From Idiomarina sp. A28L (lineage in GTDB: Bacteria > Pseudomonadota > Gammaproteobacteria > Enterobacterales > Alteromonadaceae), in contig NZ_AFPO01000013.1 of assembly GCF_000218785.1 (NCBI RefSeq), positions 62,001 to 126,000 on the forward strand: 64,000 nucleotides of DNA. Reading direction: 5' to 3'. A model generated the notes under the pieces. The model ran no database searches. It was not told the DNA's origin and saw only the letters and a list, made by a program, of their open reading frames with translations. Below are positions 8,047 through 16,672 of the stretch, one piece after another (position 1 is the first letter of the stretch; the number at the start of each line of letters is the position of its first letter). A program made the position numbers and the translations under genes.

Positions 8047-9450
8047 TTATTGGCGTAAATCGAAGGTTCCGGCAGCGCCAGGGAATACCACTGGGCTTTC
8101 AAAGCCATCTTTGCTTACACTGGAAACACCAAAGAAATAGTTATCAATTACTACATTTTCTAAAGTGAATTCAGTTACATTGCCCACATCGCGGCTAAAC
8201 TGCCAGTTTGGCGCATCGGTATAACGCCAATAAATACGGTAGCCTGCAATGATATCTTTTTCTTGCTCACTCGCCTCAGCCCAACGTAATGTGGTGTGTG
8301 GTTGAACCGCACCGCGTATTTCTACTTCACTAGGTGGTGCTGGTGCCCACGCCATACTGGCCAAGGTTACCGCGTTTAATGCCGTGAGTTTCGCCGCATA
8401 ATCGAAATCCATAAATTCAATGGTGTCACCAAAGTGGCGGCCATCTTCATTGCGTAAATCTTGATGCTGGCGATCGTAATGTTCGTTGGTTTCCATAATT
8501 CGCACACCTGGGTAACCTACATCATTGAACGGCCGGTGATGGCCCCCACGGCCAAAGCGATCGAGCCGATAAACCAGCATTACATCAAGATTTTGAATAT
8601 AGCGATCGGCCATCCAAGAAATATAGCGGCCTAAATTGCGGCTTGGGGAATCAACCTCTCCGCCAGTAAAACGGCGTGCGCGTGCATCGGCGGCCGTTTC
8701 ATTTTGCCGCGTGCCTTCAGCAAACACCCGCGCAGTAGTGTTATCGATCACGCCATTAATGCCGGCAATGTTGGCAATCATATCGTTGTTTAACACCGCA
8801 TGTAGCCGCCAGTTTTCTTCTAGTGCTTGTTTGGCTAAAATTTGGCCACCAAATAACCCTTGCTCTTCACCTGCTAGCGCAGCGTAAACAATAGAGCCGT
8901 TAAATTCATATTGGCTCAGCACCCGAGCCGCTTCTATCGTTCCGGCTAAACCCGAAGCATTATCGTTTGCTCCTGGCGAAATCGAAGTAGAATCCATTAC
9001 ATCGGTTACCCGCGAATCAATATCACCCGCCATAAGTACATAGCGTTCAGGATCAGTTTTACCACGCTGAATCGCTACCACGCTTACAACTTCTGTGGCT
9101 TCTGGAATACGCGCTTCGCCTTCAATTACGCCAGTGCTGTAGTAAACTTCTAAGCAACCGCCGCAAGCAGCAGAAATACGTTCAAATTCTGCAAAAATCC
9201 AACGCCGTGCGGCACCAATACCTTGGGTTTCAGATTCTGTTTCTGAAAGTGTATGGCGAGTTCCGAAATCAACTAAGGTTTGCACATCTTTGCGCAAATT
9301 CTCAGCACTTGGTGCGGTGGCAATCGCATGTAATTTCGCTTGGTCTTTGTAACTCACCGCTTGCCCTTGGCTAGCTGCTGGCCCGGCAATGCTTGCGGCC
9401 ACCAGTAATGCTGATGAACTCAGCGCTAACTTCGTAAATAATTTCTTCAT
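8047..9450 (-). CDS. Secreted M28-family zinc metallopeptidase with C-terminal FnIII-like domain
   Basis: Predicted exported aminopeptidase-type enzyme of 467 residues. The ATG at 9450 is chosen over the longer frame to 9513 because AGGAAA stands six bases upstream and it opens a good signal peptide (MKKLFTKLALSSSALLVAAS). The M28 core runs from about 45 to 370: GDIDS (142-146), SPGANDNASG (159-168), GEEQG (194-198, catalytic Glu plus zinc ligand), NNDM (221-224) and a late YDRQHQD histidine. The first zinc ligand, normally His in HxD, is Asp here (GDID). A related sub-family with this GDIDSR form seems to exist, so it may be functional. Residues about 385-460 resemble a fibronectin type III domain. 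Monocistronic by layout. Confidence 0.8.
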   Translation of the reverse strand: MKKLFTKLALSSSALLVAASIAGPAASQGQAVSYKDQAKLHAIATAPSAENLRKDVQTLVDFGTRHTLSETESETQGIGAARRWIFAEFERISAACGGCLEVYYSTGVIEGEARIPEATEVVSVVAIQRGKTDPERYVLMAGDIDSRVTDVMDSTSISPGANDNASGLAGTIEAARVLSQYEFNGSIVYAALAGEEQGLFGGQILAKQALEENWRLHAVLNNDMIANIAGINGVIDNTTARVFAEGTRQNETAADARARRFTGGEVDSPSRNLGRYISWMADRYIQNLDVMLVYRLDRFGRGGHHRPFNDVGYPGVRIMETNEHYDRQHQDLRNEDGRHFGDTIEFMDFDYAAKLTALNAVTLASMAWAPAPPSEVEIRGAVQPHTTLRWAEASEQEKDIIAGYRIYWRYTDAPNWQFSRDVGNVTEFTLENVVIDNYFFGVSSVSKDGFESPVVFPGAAGTFDLRQ

Positions 9451-9788
9451 GTGGGTTTCCTGTTCGTTGTAAGAGATTTTAATATCGGCGCAAATCTTCA
9501 TTTCTGATACCAATACATACTCTCTTTTTCTGTTATATTTCCCCTAGCTTACCTGAGGCGAGGCTCAAGGTTAACTAAACATACAAACAAGTTCGTTAAG
9601 TTGTATGTTTTACTAGCCAAAAGGCACAGTTCTTGGCATTCTCCTCGAGGTGAAGTTTCCACAAAAACTTTGCCAAAGTGATTATTCACAGCGCCCACTT
9701 AGCACACGGAAGGCACAGCGCACGGAAAGAATTTTCCAACACTAATTCTCGAACAATAATTATCGAAAAAAAAGAAGAGGAATAAACC
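9451..9788. other. 338-base divergent intergenic region between M28 peptidase and amidase genes
   Basis: No coding frame of interest is seen on either strand. It must hold promoters for both divergent genes, but no unambiguous -35/-10 pair was found. The only clear structure is the inverted repeat at 9577-9610, described separately. The stretch near 9760-9780 is A-rich and leads into the amidase ribosome binding site (AGAGGA, about nine bases before GTG). Confidence 0.6.
9577..9610. repeat. 10-bp perfect inverted repeat between divergent genes
   Basis: AAACATACAA at 9577-9586 and TTGTATGTTT at 9601-9610 are exact reverse complements separated by 14 bases. There is no T-run to suggest a terminator. 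The place, between two divergent exported-hydrolase genes, would suit an operator or the hairpin of a leader RNA. Confidence 0.55.
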
Positions 9789-11354
9789 GTGAAATTAGCC
9801 ATTCAATTTATCGTTGGTGCGAGCATATTATCGCTTGCAGCCCTGCTTAGTGGATGTAGCCAAGAACCAGAAGCGATAGCACCCGCAGATCCTAATTGGA
9901 CAAATGCTGCCGATGTTCAACAACAATTCGCAGATGGAAGCCTTACTAGCGTTGCGTTAGTACAACATTACCTCGATGAAATTGAACGTAACAATCATCA
10001 AGGCCACGATATCCGCGCAATTATTGAAGTAAACCCAGATGCCTTAAGTATTGCCGCGGAACTCGATCGCGAACGCGAACTCGGCGTAATTCGCGGGCCG
10101 TTACACGGCATGCCTGTGGTGTTAAAAGCAAACATCGCTACTGCTGATAAAATGGCTACCACTGCTGGAGCCTCGGTGATGGCTGGCTTTATATCGGCGA
10201 GCGATGCACTCCACATACAACAACTACGCAACGCCGGTGCCATTATTCTTGGTAAAGCGAATCTATCGGAGTGGGCGAACTTTCGGGGTGCAAATTCAAT
10301 CAGTGGTTGGTCGGGCATTGGTGGGCAAACGCGTAACCCCCACGTTTTAACCCACAATCCATGTGGCTCAAGTGCTGGCTCTGGTGCGGCCGTAGCTGCT
10401 GATTTTAGCTTGCTAGCTATCGGTACCGAAACCGATGGTTCGGTTATGTGCCCTGCCTCAATTAATGGCGTGGTTGGTGTGAAATCAACGCGAAGCTCAG
10501 TATCGGGCCACGGCATCATTCCTATTGCTGAAGCTCAAGATATTGCCGGCCCAATGACTCGCTACGTTTACGATGCAGCATTGCTGCTTGATGCTATGGC
10601 AACGCCAGAAGCGAAAGAGCGTTTTGGCACTTCTTTAGCCACTGCCGCGCAAAGTGAGTTTCAAGGCGAAACTGTTGTGTTAGTGCGTGCCTACGATGAG
10701 AGTTTTACCGGCGTAGAGGAAATGACAAACCGCGTAGCTGAAGCATTGCGTGGGCATGGCATTAACGTTATCGAAGTGATGGAGTGGAACTTACCTCGCC
10801 AGCTTTACGCTGATGAAATAGAAGTACTGGTTTATGAATTCAAACGCGATCTAAATAATTGGTTAGCGGATTTCGGTGCACCAGCTGTAGATATGCAAGC
10901 TGTTATTGATTACAACCTTGCCAATAGCGACACCGAACTCGCACTTTTCGGCCAAGAATATTTTGAACAAGCCGTTGCCGTTGATTTAGAGGCCGATAAA
11001 GCAAGCTACGAGAACGCGCTTGCAAATGGCCGCCAATTAGCCGAGCAACACTTGAATCGCTACTTAGTTGATTTGGGCGCCTCGGCAATTGTTATGCCTT
11101 CTTATGGCCCCGCGTGGCCAACCCCGCCGCTTGAAGGCCCAGGCTATAGCTTCGGTACTTCAACTGCCGCGGCTGTTTCTGGCTACCCTTCAATTACCTT
11201 ACCCGCAGGTAAGCAAGGCCCACTTCCTCTTGGTTTGAGTGTTGTAGGTATGCCTTGGAGTGAAGCACAGCTATTTAGCTTAGCAGGCTTCTTAGAAACA
11301 GAAGTGGGTGGCTTTAAGCAACCTGAGTTTCTCCCTAGTTTGGAAGCAAACTAA
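9789..11354 (+). CDS. Amidase-signature family hydrolase, lipoprotein
   Basis: Lipid-anchored amidase of 521 residues. The signal peptide ends in lipobox LLSGC (Cys23), so the enzyme should face the periplasm or outer membrane. The amidase-signature core is complete: Lys113 in VVLKAN, the Gly/Ser stretch CGSSAGSGAA (cis-Ser at 194 or 195), and the nucleophile Ser218 in TETDGSVMCPAS, giving the Ser-cis-Ser-Lys triad. The C-terminal part has PGYSFGTSTAAAVSGYPSITLPAG, also typical. Homologous exported amidases act on peptide or aryl amides; the substrate here cannot be read. Translation starts at GTG 9789 with AGAGGA about nine bases upstream. It is not GatA: the protein is exported and no gatB or gatC is adjacent. 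Confidence 0.85.
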   Translation: MKLAIQFIVGASILSLAALLSGCSQEPEAIAPADPNWTNAADVQQQFADGSLTSVALVQHYLDEIERNNHQGHDIRAIIEVNPDALSIAAELDRERELGVIRGPLHGMPVVLKANIATADKMATTAGASVMAGFISASDALHIQQLRNAGAIILGKANLSEWANFRGANSISGWSGIGGQTRNPHVLTHNPCGSSAGSGAAVAADFSLLAIGTETDGSVMCPASINGVVGVKSTRSSVSGHGIIPIAEAQDIAGPMTRYVYDAALLLDAMATPEAKERFGTSLATAAQSEFQGETVVLVRAYDESFTGVEEMTNRVAEALRGHGINVIEVMEWNLPRQLYADEIEVLVYEFKRDLNNWLADFGAPAVDMQAVIDYNLANSDTELALFGQEYFEQAVAVDLEADKASYENALANGRQLAEQHLNRYLVDLGASAIVMPSYGPAWPTPPLEGPGYSFGTSTAAAVSGYPSITLPAGKQGPLPLGLSVVGMPWSEAQLFSLAGFLETEVGGFKQPEFLPSLEAN

Positions 11355-11464
11355 CTTAGAAACTAAATTCGAAAATAAGCAAGGAACCTAGTTTGAACGA
11401 GCCCATGGCGGGCTAGCCTCGCGAGAATGCGCATGGGAACGCACGCCAAAAAGACGTGAAGATA

Positions 11465-11529
11465 TGTGTGGGTTAGAAACATTTCGTTGCAATTTTGCAG
11501 CTCGAATTGAATTGACTCTAACCCACACA
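11465..11529 (+). promoter_or_regulatory. 13-bp perfect inverted repeat in the leader of the Sel1-repeat gene
   Basis: TGTGTGGGTTAGA (11465-11477) and TCTAACCCACACA (11517-11529) pair perfectly, enclosing 39 bases that contain a smaller possible stem (CAATT/AATTG). It ends 41 bases before the ATG at 11571. No T-run follows, so a leader-RNA structure or a paired protein site is more likely than a terminator of the upstream amidase gene. Confidence 0.5.
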
Positions 11530-11570
11530 GCATTCACATTAGGCCTGTTTTCAAACACCCAGAGGTTCAC

Positions 11571-12515
11571 ATGAAGCTACCCGTATTTAAAAGTGCCATT
11601 CTTGCCACCAGCATCACGCTGGCATTGGTAGGTTTTTCTGCAGTCAGCCACGCCCAGCCAAACATGGCTGCAAACGCATTTTTAACAGCAGCTAGCCAAG
11701 CTAGTTCACCCGTGTGTGATAGTTCCGAATGTGAAGCCGAAATGCGCCGCTTAATTCGCCTCGCTCGCAATGGCAGTGGCGATGCCGCTGCTTTAGTAGC
11801 CATGGCATTTGCCAGTGGTGATGGTTTAGAACAAAGCGATAAAGAAGCAGAACGCTTTATTCGTACAGGCGTTCGTTATCGCAGCGCAATCGCTACCTTT
11901 TTGATGTCTGATTGGTATCGCAATGGCTTTATTCTCGAGCAAAATGATGAAGAAGCCGATAAGCTTTTAGAACAAGCCGTTGCCCTGAACCACCCGCCGG
12001 CATTGTATCAAAAAGCCACGCAACTATTCGCCTCAGATAACCCCGAAGATTTCGAAGAAGCGCTTACTTTGTTGGAGCAAGCAAGTGATCAAAACTTAGT
12101 GAACGCTATGTTTTTGCTTGGCCGCATGCGCCAGATAGGTGCCGGTGTTGAGCAAGATTTAGTAGGTGCTGGTGAACTTTACCGCAAGCTTATTATTGCC
12201 GGTGTTGATGATGCTCGCCCATACTTACGCGAAGTAACCAAAGATTTGGAAGCTACCGGTGCAAACGATGAAACGGTTGCCCGCTTTGCTTCTACACAAA
12301 ATATTGAGCGTATTTCCGTAACTGGTTCAGCGTTTCGGGTGAATACCCAACTAACCGGTATAGTGCGCCGCTTAACCGCATCAGGCCAATACGATAGCCG
12401 CTCGATCGGTAGCCGCATTCGTGGTGTTACCTGTGAGGAATCGGGCAGTAACTGTGCTGTTACACGCCCAGGTTCAGAAGCCACATCGATAAGCGATATT
12501 GTGAACAGTAATTAA
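11571..12515 (+). CDS. Exported Sel1-like repeat protein
   Basis: Periplasmic or surface protein of 314 residues with a clear signal peptide (MKLPVFKSAILATSITLALV..., likely cut after SHAQ). Residues about 60-215 contain Sel1-like/TPR-type repeats of roughly 36 residues, with recurring patterns such as ALVAMAFASGDGL, ATFLMSDWYRNGF, ALYQKATQLF and AMFLLGRMRQIGAGV. Such solenoids usually bind other proteins. Two short Cys pairs (CDSSEC near the N-terminus; CEESGSNC near the C-terminus) could form disulfides in the periplasm. The C-terminal 100 residues are not repeat-like and not recognised. A strong terminator follows at 12541-12572. Function unknown. Confidence 0.78.
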   Translation: MKLPVFKSAILATSITLALVGFSAVSHAQPNMAANAFLTAASQASSPVCDSSECEAEMRRLIRLARNGSGDAAALVAMAFASGDGLEQSDKEAERFIRTGVRYRSAIATFLMSDWYRNGFILEQNDEEADKLLEQAVALNHPPALYQKATQLFASDNPEDFEEALTLLEQASDQNLVNAMFLLGRMRQIGAGVEQDLVGAGELYRKLIIAGVDDARPYLREVTKDLEATGANDETVARFASTQNIERISVTGSAFRVNTQLTGIVRRLTASGQYDSRSIGSRIRGVTCEESGSNCAVTRPGSEATSISDIVNSN

Positions 12516-12540
12516 TTTTACGCTTTAGTTTACGTTTTAT

Positions 12541-12572
12541 GAGAAAGCCCAACCTTAGTGTTGGGCTTTCTC
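12541..12572. terminator. Bidirectional terminator overlapping the end of the K+ channel gene
   Basis: GAGAAAGCCCAAC (12541-12553) and GTTGGGCTTTCTC (12560-12572) form a perfect 13-bp stem with a six-base loop, then CTTTTT on the plus side. The right arm and loop lie inside the last codons of the minus-strand channel gene, whose stop is at 12555-12557. Confidence 0.85.
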
Positions 12573-13328
12573 TTTTTCAGCTTGTTTACGTTTTTGAATC
12601 GCCTCGGAAAAGGCCGAAGCAAGAATACCGGCAGGCATCGCCACTAAACCCACGCCAAGCATAGCTGTAATTCCTGCTACTATTTTGCCCAAAGCAGTTA
12701 CTGGCACTACATCACCATAACCCACAGTAGTAAGCGTAGCCACAGACCACCATAGCGCTCGCGGAATGCTGCCGAATACCTCAGGCTGGTTCTCAGCTTC
12801 GAGCGCATACAGCACACTTGCGCCCAACACCATAAGCCCGAGAGCGATACCAAAAGTGAGCGCCATTTCAAATTTCCGCGAAGATACGGCTTCAAGTATC
12901 AAATCAATGGCTTTTGAAAAACGGCCAAGCCGAGCAATTCTTACAATGCGCAGCAACCTAAATACGCGCACCAAGAAGAATGTAGCACCGCCCAACATCA
13001 GCACGAAAGACACCAACACAAGTAAATCGAGCAGCGCCCAAAACGTAAAAACATAACGAATGCGCCCGCGAACATTGCCCTGTAAATCAGGATAATTTGC
13101 GGTATATACTCGACCAATGTACTCGGCAAGGAAGAATAGAAATAGAATTCCTTCAAACACAACAAACAACGAGCCCCAACGCTCACTGATAAGCGGCTCG
13201 GTTTCCAGTATCGCCACTAGAGCACCGAATAAAATAAGCACAATCACAATGGAGTTAGTTCGCGAAAGCCCATTCGCCACCCGCAAATCAGGCCGCAATT
13301 CCAAAGCTAGGAGTTCTTTTAAACGCAC
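12555..13328 (-). CDS. Voltage-gated-type potassium channel (six transmembrane segments)
   Basis: Inner-membrane ion channel of about 257 residues. The pore helix and filter read TLTTVGYGDVVPVT, the K+ channel signature, between the last two membrane segments. An arginine-studded segment LVRVFRLLRIVRIARLGRF is a textbook S4 voltage sensor. The start is uncertain because no ATG exists at the N-terminus. GTG at 13328 has AGGA eight bases upstream and is preferred. TTG at 13385 gives 276 residues, overlaps the upstream nuclease-like gene by 17 bases and also has a GGAG about five bases before it. The C-terminus is a short charged tail (EAIQKRKQAEKEKAQH) with no RCK domain. Its stop lies in a bidirectional terminator. 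Confidence 0.85.
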   Translation of the reverse strand: MRLKELLALELRPDLRVANGLSRTNSIVIVLILFGALVAILETEPLISERWGSLFVVFEGILFLFFLAEYIGRVYTANYPDLQGNVRGRIRYVFTFWALLDLLVLVSFVLMLGGATFFLVRVFRLLRIVRIARLGRFSKAIDLILEAVSSRKFEMALTFGIALGLMVLGASVLYALEAENQPEVFGSIPRALWWSVATLTTVGYGDVVPVTALGKIVAGITAMLGVGLVAMPAGILASAFSEAIQKRKQAEKEKAQH

Positions 13329-13368
13329 TGATTTTTTCCTATTTTCTGGGGTTGAGGTTTTCTTCTTA

Positions 13369-15243
13369 CTAAAGGCTTTTTGCAATTAACTCCGCTTTTA
13401 GTAGGCCCCCCTTACTGAGGAGCTTCGAAGAAAAAATAGCTTTTCGTTTTGCTTTAAATGCGTCATAAATCATCTTCAAACCATCAGCTGTGAGCAGAGA
13501 TATGTTAATCTCTGGGTCCATCTCCGCTGAACGTACAAAATCATCAGAGAAACTCGGGGCGACAATCAATACTTGAGCCACTCGCTTTCCGAAATTTTCG
13601 CATCGATTAGCATAAGCCTTAACTTGCCGAGATGTTGTTGAATATTTTGCAAAATCACCATTTTTACAAGTTTTAGCTTCACCAATAATGATGTCGTCTT
13701 CACTAATCGCAAGAATAATATCTACTTTATCTTTGGCTGTGTTAATTTCTTTACGAAGATCTTCATCTACAGCAAGCTCTAAACCTTCGAGCATTGTTTT
13801 TGTTGCCTCTTCAAATTTCAAACCAACTTCAGCTTCAGTAATTTCAATTCCATTATCCCGCAGCGATTTCATATCACGACGTGATAACGCTCCATAATGT
13901 TCAATTAAACGATCATTCGCGCTCTCAAAGTTTTGAATAATCAGGCTTCGAGGATTTCCTCTTTTCGATAAATTGAGTTTATCCCGTACATCTTTAATTT
14001 CATCATTACTCAGTGCATAAAGGACATCAAAAGGAGTTATAGACAATGCCCGCAATCTCTCTGGGTTAATATCCTCAACATCCTCAAGCTCAAACTCTCT
14101 TCGTAGTCGAGATTGCAAATTCTCAGCCTTCCCGTTTGCATCTCTCCCACAAAACAAAGTACTTAGCACATCAAACATCTCTTTAAAGCTCGTAGCAGTG
14201 AGCATGTTAAACTCACGCTCCGATGCACCACGTAACGATCCCAGAATCACTTCTATTCTTTCGTCTATGGTAGTTCCAACTCTATCTACCTGAATTCCAA
14301 GCTCGCTAATTAATTCTTTCAAACGCTCTTTTCTTAAGTTCAAACTATCACTATCCGCGAAGATATCACGCGATAGAATGTTGTTAACGCTGATACCTGA
14401 ATGCAAACATATTGATATTTTCTCGATGCGACTAACACCTCTTATTCGCTTACCATAAGTTTTCAGGATATTAGATAATTCAGCATCAGAAAGTGATCTT
14501 AATATTCTCACTAAATGCTTGTCTGAAAGCGCTTTGCCTTGAATCTGGTTTAAAATCACAACCACTTCATCAACGATAATTACCTCCGAGTTTTTACGAT
14601 TAATAAAGATAACTCCGATCTCACGTAAACCTTGTAGGCAATTATCAACAGTATCCTTTCCTGCTTTAATTGGATTAGCTAAATGCTCAATTGCAGCAAC
14701 TTCATCAGTAGATATTTTCAAATGGCTAGCAAGAATATTCAAAATCCCACGCTCATCATCAGAGATCACAGCATCCCGATTTGATCGAGTGTCATTGAGA
14801 TAGGCTTCATCTAAACAATCTTTAAATATTCGCAAACGATGGGCATGATCAAATTCTTCACTCTGCTCATTATTAATTTGCTGCTGAATATCCTCAGCCA
14901 AGTTATTCAGAGTTTCCCACTCCTGCATGTATAACTTCTCTATCCATGACGTTCTTGCAACGCCATTGCCATCGCGAGAAAGAATGTTAACCAACAAAGA
15001 CATGGAAGCTCCGGCCATAGAAATCTGCTCAGAGATGGTTTTCTGAAAATCATTGTTAACCGCAGTAAATAACTGGGTAATTTCCGTCCCTGTGGCATCT
15101 TTTATCTGACGGTTAACTTTATCGAGGGTTTGAGAAACCATTTCATTGCAGCTTTCTGCAGAGCTACATAGTCGATCTAGGCAGTTAATAAACTTAGATT
15201 TTTCTATTTGATTTAATGAAGAAAGTGCTTGTTGAAGTTTCAT
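13369..15243 (-). CDS. Large protein with C-terminal PD-(D/E)XK nuclease-like domain, possible defence gene
   Basis: A 624-residue protein I do not recognise as a named family. The C-terminal domain (about 470-600) fits the restriction-endonuclease fold: Asp508 in KVDIIL, then strand IIIGEAK with Glu522 and Lys524 (ExK), upstream acidic FEEATK, and a later VAQVLIVAPSF strand. N-terminal and central parts are helical. Segments at about 251-280 (LSDAELSNILKTYGKRIRG) and 411-439 (LSNDEIKDVRDKLNLSKRGN) resemble SAP-type DNA-binding motifs, an inference. The ATG at 15243 is preferred (GGA five bases and AGG nine bases upstream); the frame can extend to TTG 15363. It lies just beyond the tRNA-bounded patch carrying an Abi gene, which suggests phage defence. 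No methylase or helicase partner is present. Confidence 0.6.
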   Translation of the reverse strand: MKLQQALSSLNQIEKSKFINCLDRLCSSAESCNEMVSQTLDKVNRQIKDATGTEITQLFTAVNNDFQKTISEQISMAGASMSLLVNILSRDGNGVARTSWIEKLYMQEWETLNNLAEDIQQQINNEQSEEFDHAHRLRIFKDCLDEAYLNDTRSNRDAVISDDERGILNILASHLKISTDEVAAIEHLANPIKAGKDTVDNCLQGLREIGVIFINRKNSEVIIVDEVVVILNQIQGKALSDKHLVRILRSLSDAELSNILKTYGKRIRGVSRIEKISICLHSGISVNNILSRDIFADSDSLNLRKERLKELISELGIQVDRVGTTIDERIEVILGSLRGASEREFNMLTATSFKEMFDVLSTLFCGRDANGKAENLQSRLRREFELEDVEDINPERLRALSITPFDVLYALSNDEIKDVRDKLNLSKRGNPRSLIIQNFESANDRLIEHYGALSRRDMKSLRDNGIEITEAEVGLKFEEATKTMLEGLELAVDEDLRKEINTAKDKVDIILAISEDDIIIGEAKTCKNGDFAKYSTTSRQVKAYANRCENFGKRVAQVLIVAPSFSDDFVRSAEMDPEINISLLTADGLKMIYDAFKAKRKAIFSSKLLSKGGLLKAELIAKSL

Positions 15244-15383
15244 TGGTTCCATCCTATTATTTTTATTTGGCAGCTCTGATTTTGATTGTTTTTTGAGCTG
15301 TTTGCAAATAATGGATATATAACAGTTGGTTCCGAAAATTCTAAAGCGAAGTATAAATATCAAGAGTCAAAAAGATACTAACG

Positions 15384-15431
15384 AAATGGTGGCCACTCCC
15401 CGATTTGAACTAGGAACGAACCGATTCTGAG
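15384..15431 (-). pseudogene. Decayed 3' fragment of tRNA-Ile2, candidate attachment-site copy
   Basis: These 48 bases match 16670-16717, the 3' half of the intact tRNA-Ile2 gene plus three flanking bases, at 42 of 48 positions. Differences are at 15395, 15401, 15412, 15415, 15418 and 15427. The match covers the T arm, acceptor 3' strand and CCA and stops inside the anticodon loop. No partner for the 5' acceptor strand is present, so this is not a functional tRNA. Both copies have the same orientation and flank the Abi gene, the pattern left by an element that integrated at a tRNA 3' end. Confidence 0.72.
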
Positions 15432-15558
15432 GGTTCGGCCGCAGTTCGACTTCAGGCGCGACGGTTTAGGTGCAAGCATGCAATCAGGAATGACACAAAA
15501 GACTGCACCAGCTGGAATTAAGGTTAGATAAAGCTTCGTGCACAAAGGATTAAAATCA

Positions 15559-16539
15559 ATGACGTACAACAGACCATGGAAGTCGTTCCCTGAGCAATTA
15601 GAACTTTTAAAATCAAGAGGTATGATAGTCACCGACGAAACTGCTGCACTGGATTACCTTGAGCGTGTCGGATACTATCGATTGAGCGCCTATTGGTATC
15701 CGTTTCGAAAGTTTGAAATCACTCAAGGTAATGAAACAGGAAAGCTTTCGACAAAGGCTCTTAATGAATTTCATGCGGACACTCAATTCGTCGACGCTGT
15801 TCACCTTTACCTTTTTGACAAGAAACTTCGTTTATATCTCGCTGACGCACTTGAACGAATTGAAGTTTCTTTGCGCGTGGATCTTTCCTATCTACTCGGA
15901 AGCCGCGATCCCTTCGCTCACGTCAAGAATATCAAAGAGCATTTCCACCCAACATTTTCTAACCGCCCTTTTTATAAAGGAAGTCAGCAATCCAATTTCG
16001 ATGCCTGGCTCACAAAGTATCGCGGCTTAGTCTCTCGCTCTAAAGAAGATTTTGTTCGACACTATCACGATCACCACGGGAAAGAGCTACCTGTCTGGGT
16101 TGCCGTCGAACTACTCGATTTTGGTGCTATATCTCAGCTATTCAGTATGCTCAATGTAAAAGACCAAAAAACCATTGCACTTCGTTACGGAGTCCCTAAT
16201 TGGCAAGTGTTCAAGAGTTGGCTCTATAGCCTTAGTTATCTACGAAATTTAGTCGCTCACCATAGTCGTTTATGGAACCGAAACATTACATCGAAGCCAA
16301 TGCTACCTCAACAGGGAGAAATCTCTTGGTGTGATTATTTTATCGGTACCGCAGATTATAGCTTCAAACCATTTCTGCTACTGTCCATTACACGCATGCT
16401 CGTCAAGTCGATTTGCCCCAGAACTCAATGGCACAAACGAGTTTTGGAGCATTTGAAAGAATTCCCTGAGCAACACTCTAATAAAAAGCTGAACTTAAAC
16501 GGAATGGGGATAACGGAAGAGTGGGAAGAATGGTGGTAG
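15559..16539 (+). CDS. Abi family (AbiD/AbiF, Abi_2) HEPN-type abortive-infection protein
   Basis: A 326-residue protein of the Abi_2 type, linked to abortive infection against phages. It opens with the family phrase YNRPWKSFPEQLELLKSRGM and YLERVGYYRLSAYWYPF. The middle carries FDKKLRLYLADALERIEVSLR, and later LSYLRNLVAHHSRLWNR gives the HEPN RNase motif R-x4-H (RNLVAH). Members are thought to act as RNases triggered by infection; that activity is a family inference. The start is ATG 15559 with AAGGA nine bases upstream; the frame also allows GTG 15538. The gene stands alone between the tRNA-Ile2 gene and the decayed tRNA copy, with no antitoxin or integrase, so it is probably cargo left by an integrated element. 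Confidence 0.8.
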   Translation: MTYNRPWKSFPEQLELLKSRGMIVTDETAALDYLERVGYYRLSAYWYPFRKFEITQGNETGKLSTKALNEFHADTQFVDAVHLYLFDKKLRLYLADALERIEVSLRVDLSYLLGSRDPFAHVKNIKEHFHPTFSNRPFYKGSQQSNFDAWLTKYRGLVSRSKEDFVRHYHDHHGKELPVWVAVELLDFGAISQLFSMLNVKDQKTIALRYGVPNWQVFKSWLYSLSYLRNLVAHHSRLWNRNITSKPMLPQQGEISWCDYFIGTADYSFKPFLLLSITRMLVKSICPRTQWHKRVLEHLKEFPEQHSNKKLNLNGMGITEEWEEWW

Positions 16540-16672
16540 CCGAAAAATAAAAACCCCAGCGTAGGTTGTAAGCAACCAAGAGGCCGAGGTCATGTTGGGA
16601 TTAAATATAATACGGTTAACAAGGGAAAGCAATAAGCTAGAACGAAAATAACCACATAGGTAATTGAGAAAA

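Noticed and set aside
11388-11570. 60-codon minus-strand frame between the amidase and Sel1 genes
   Set aside because: It reads through the 13-bp inverted repeat, and its composition is not protein-like; a leader region is the simpler reading.
13385-13387. TTG start for the K+ channel as part of an operon with the nuclease-like gene
   Set aside because: Possible (GGAG lies about five bases upstream), but the GTG at 13328 has a better-spaced AGGA and avoids the overlap with a gene of different character.
15384-15460. Second tRNA gene
   Set aside because: The T stem is broken, and no 5' acceptor or D arm can be paired; only the 3' half resembles tRNA-Ile2. Kept as a decayed fragment.
16560-16610. 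Terminator after the Abi gene (GGTTG-TAAG-CAACC hairpin)
   Set aside because: The stem is only five bases, and no T-run follows; the larger imperfect pairing around it is not convincing.
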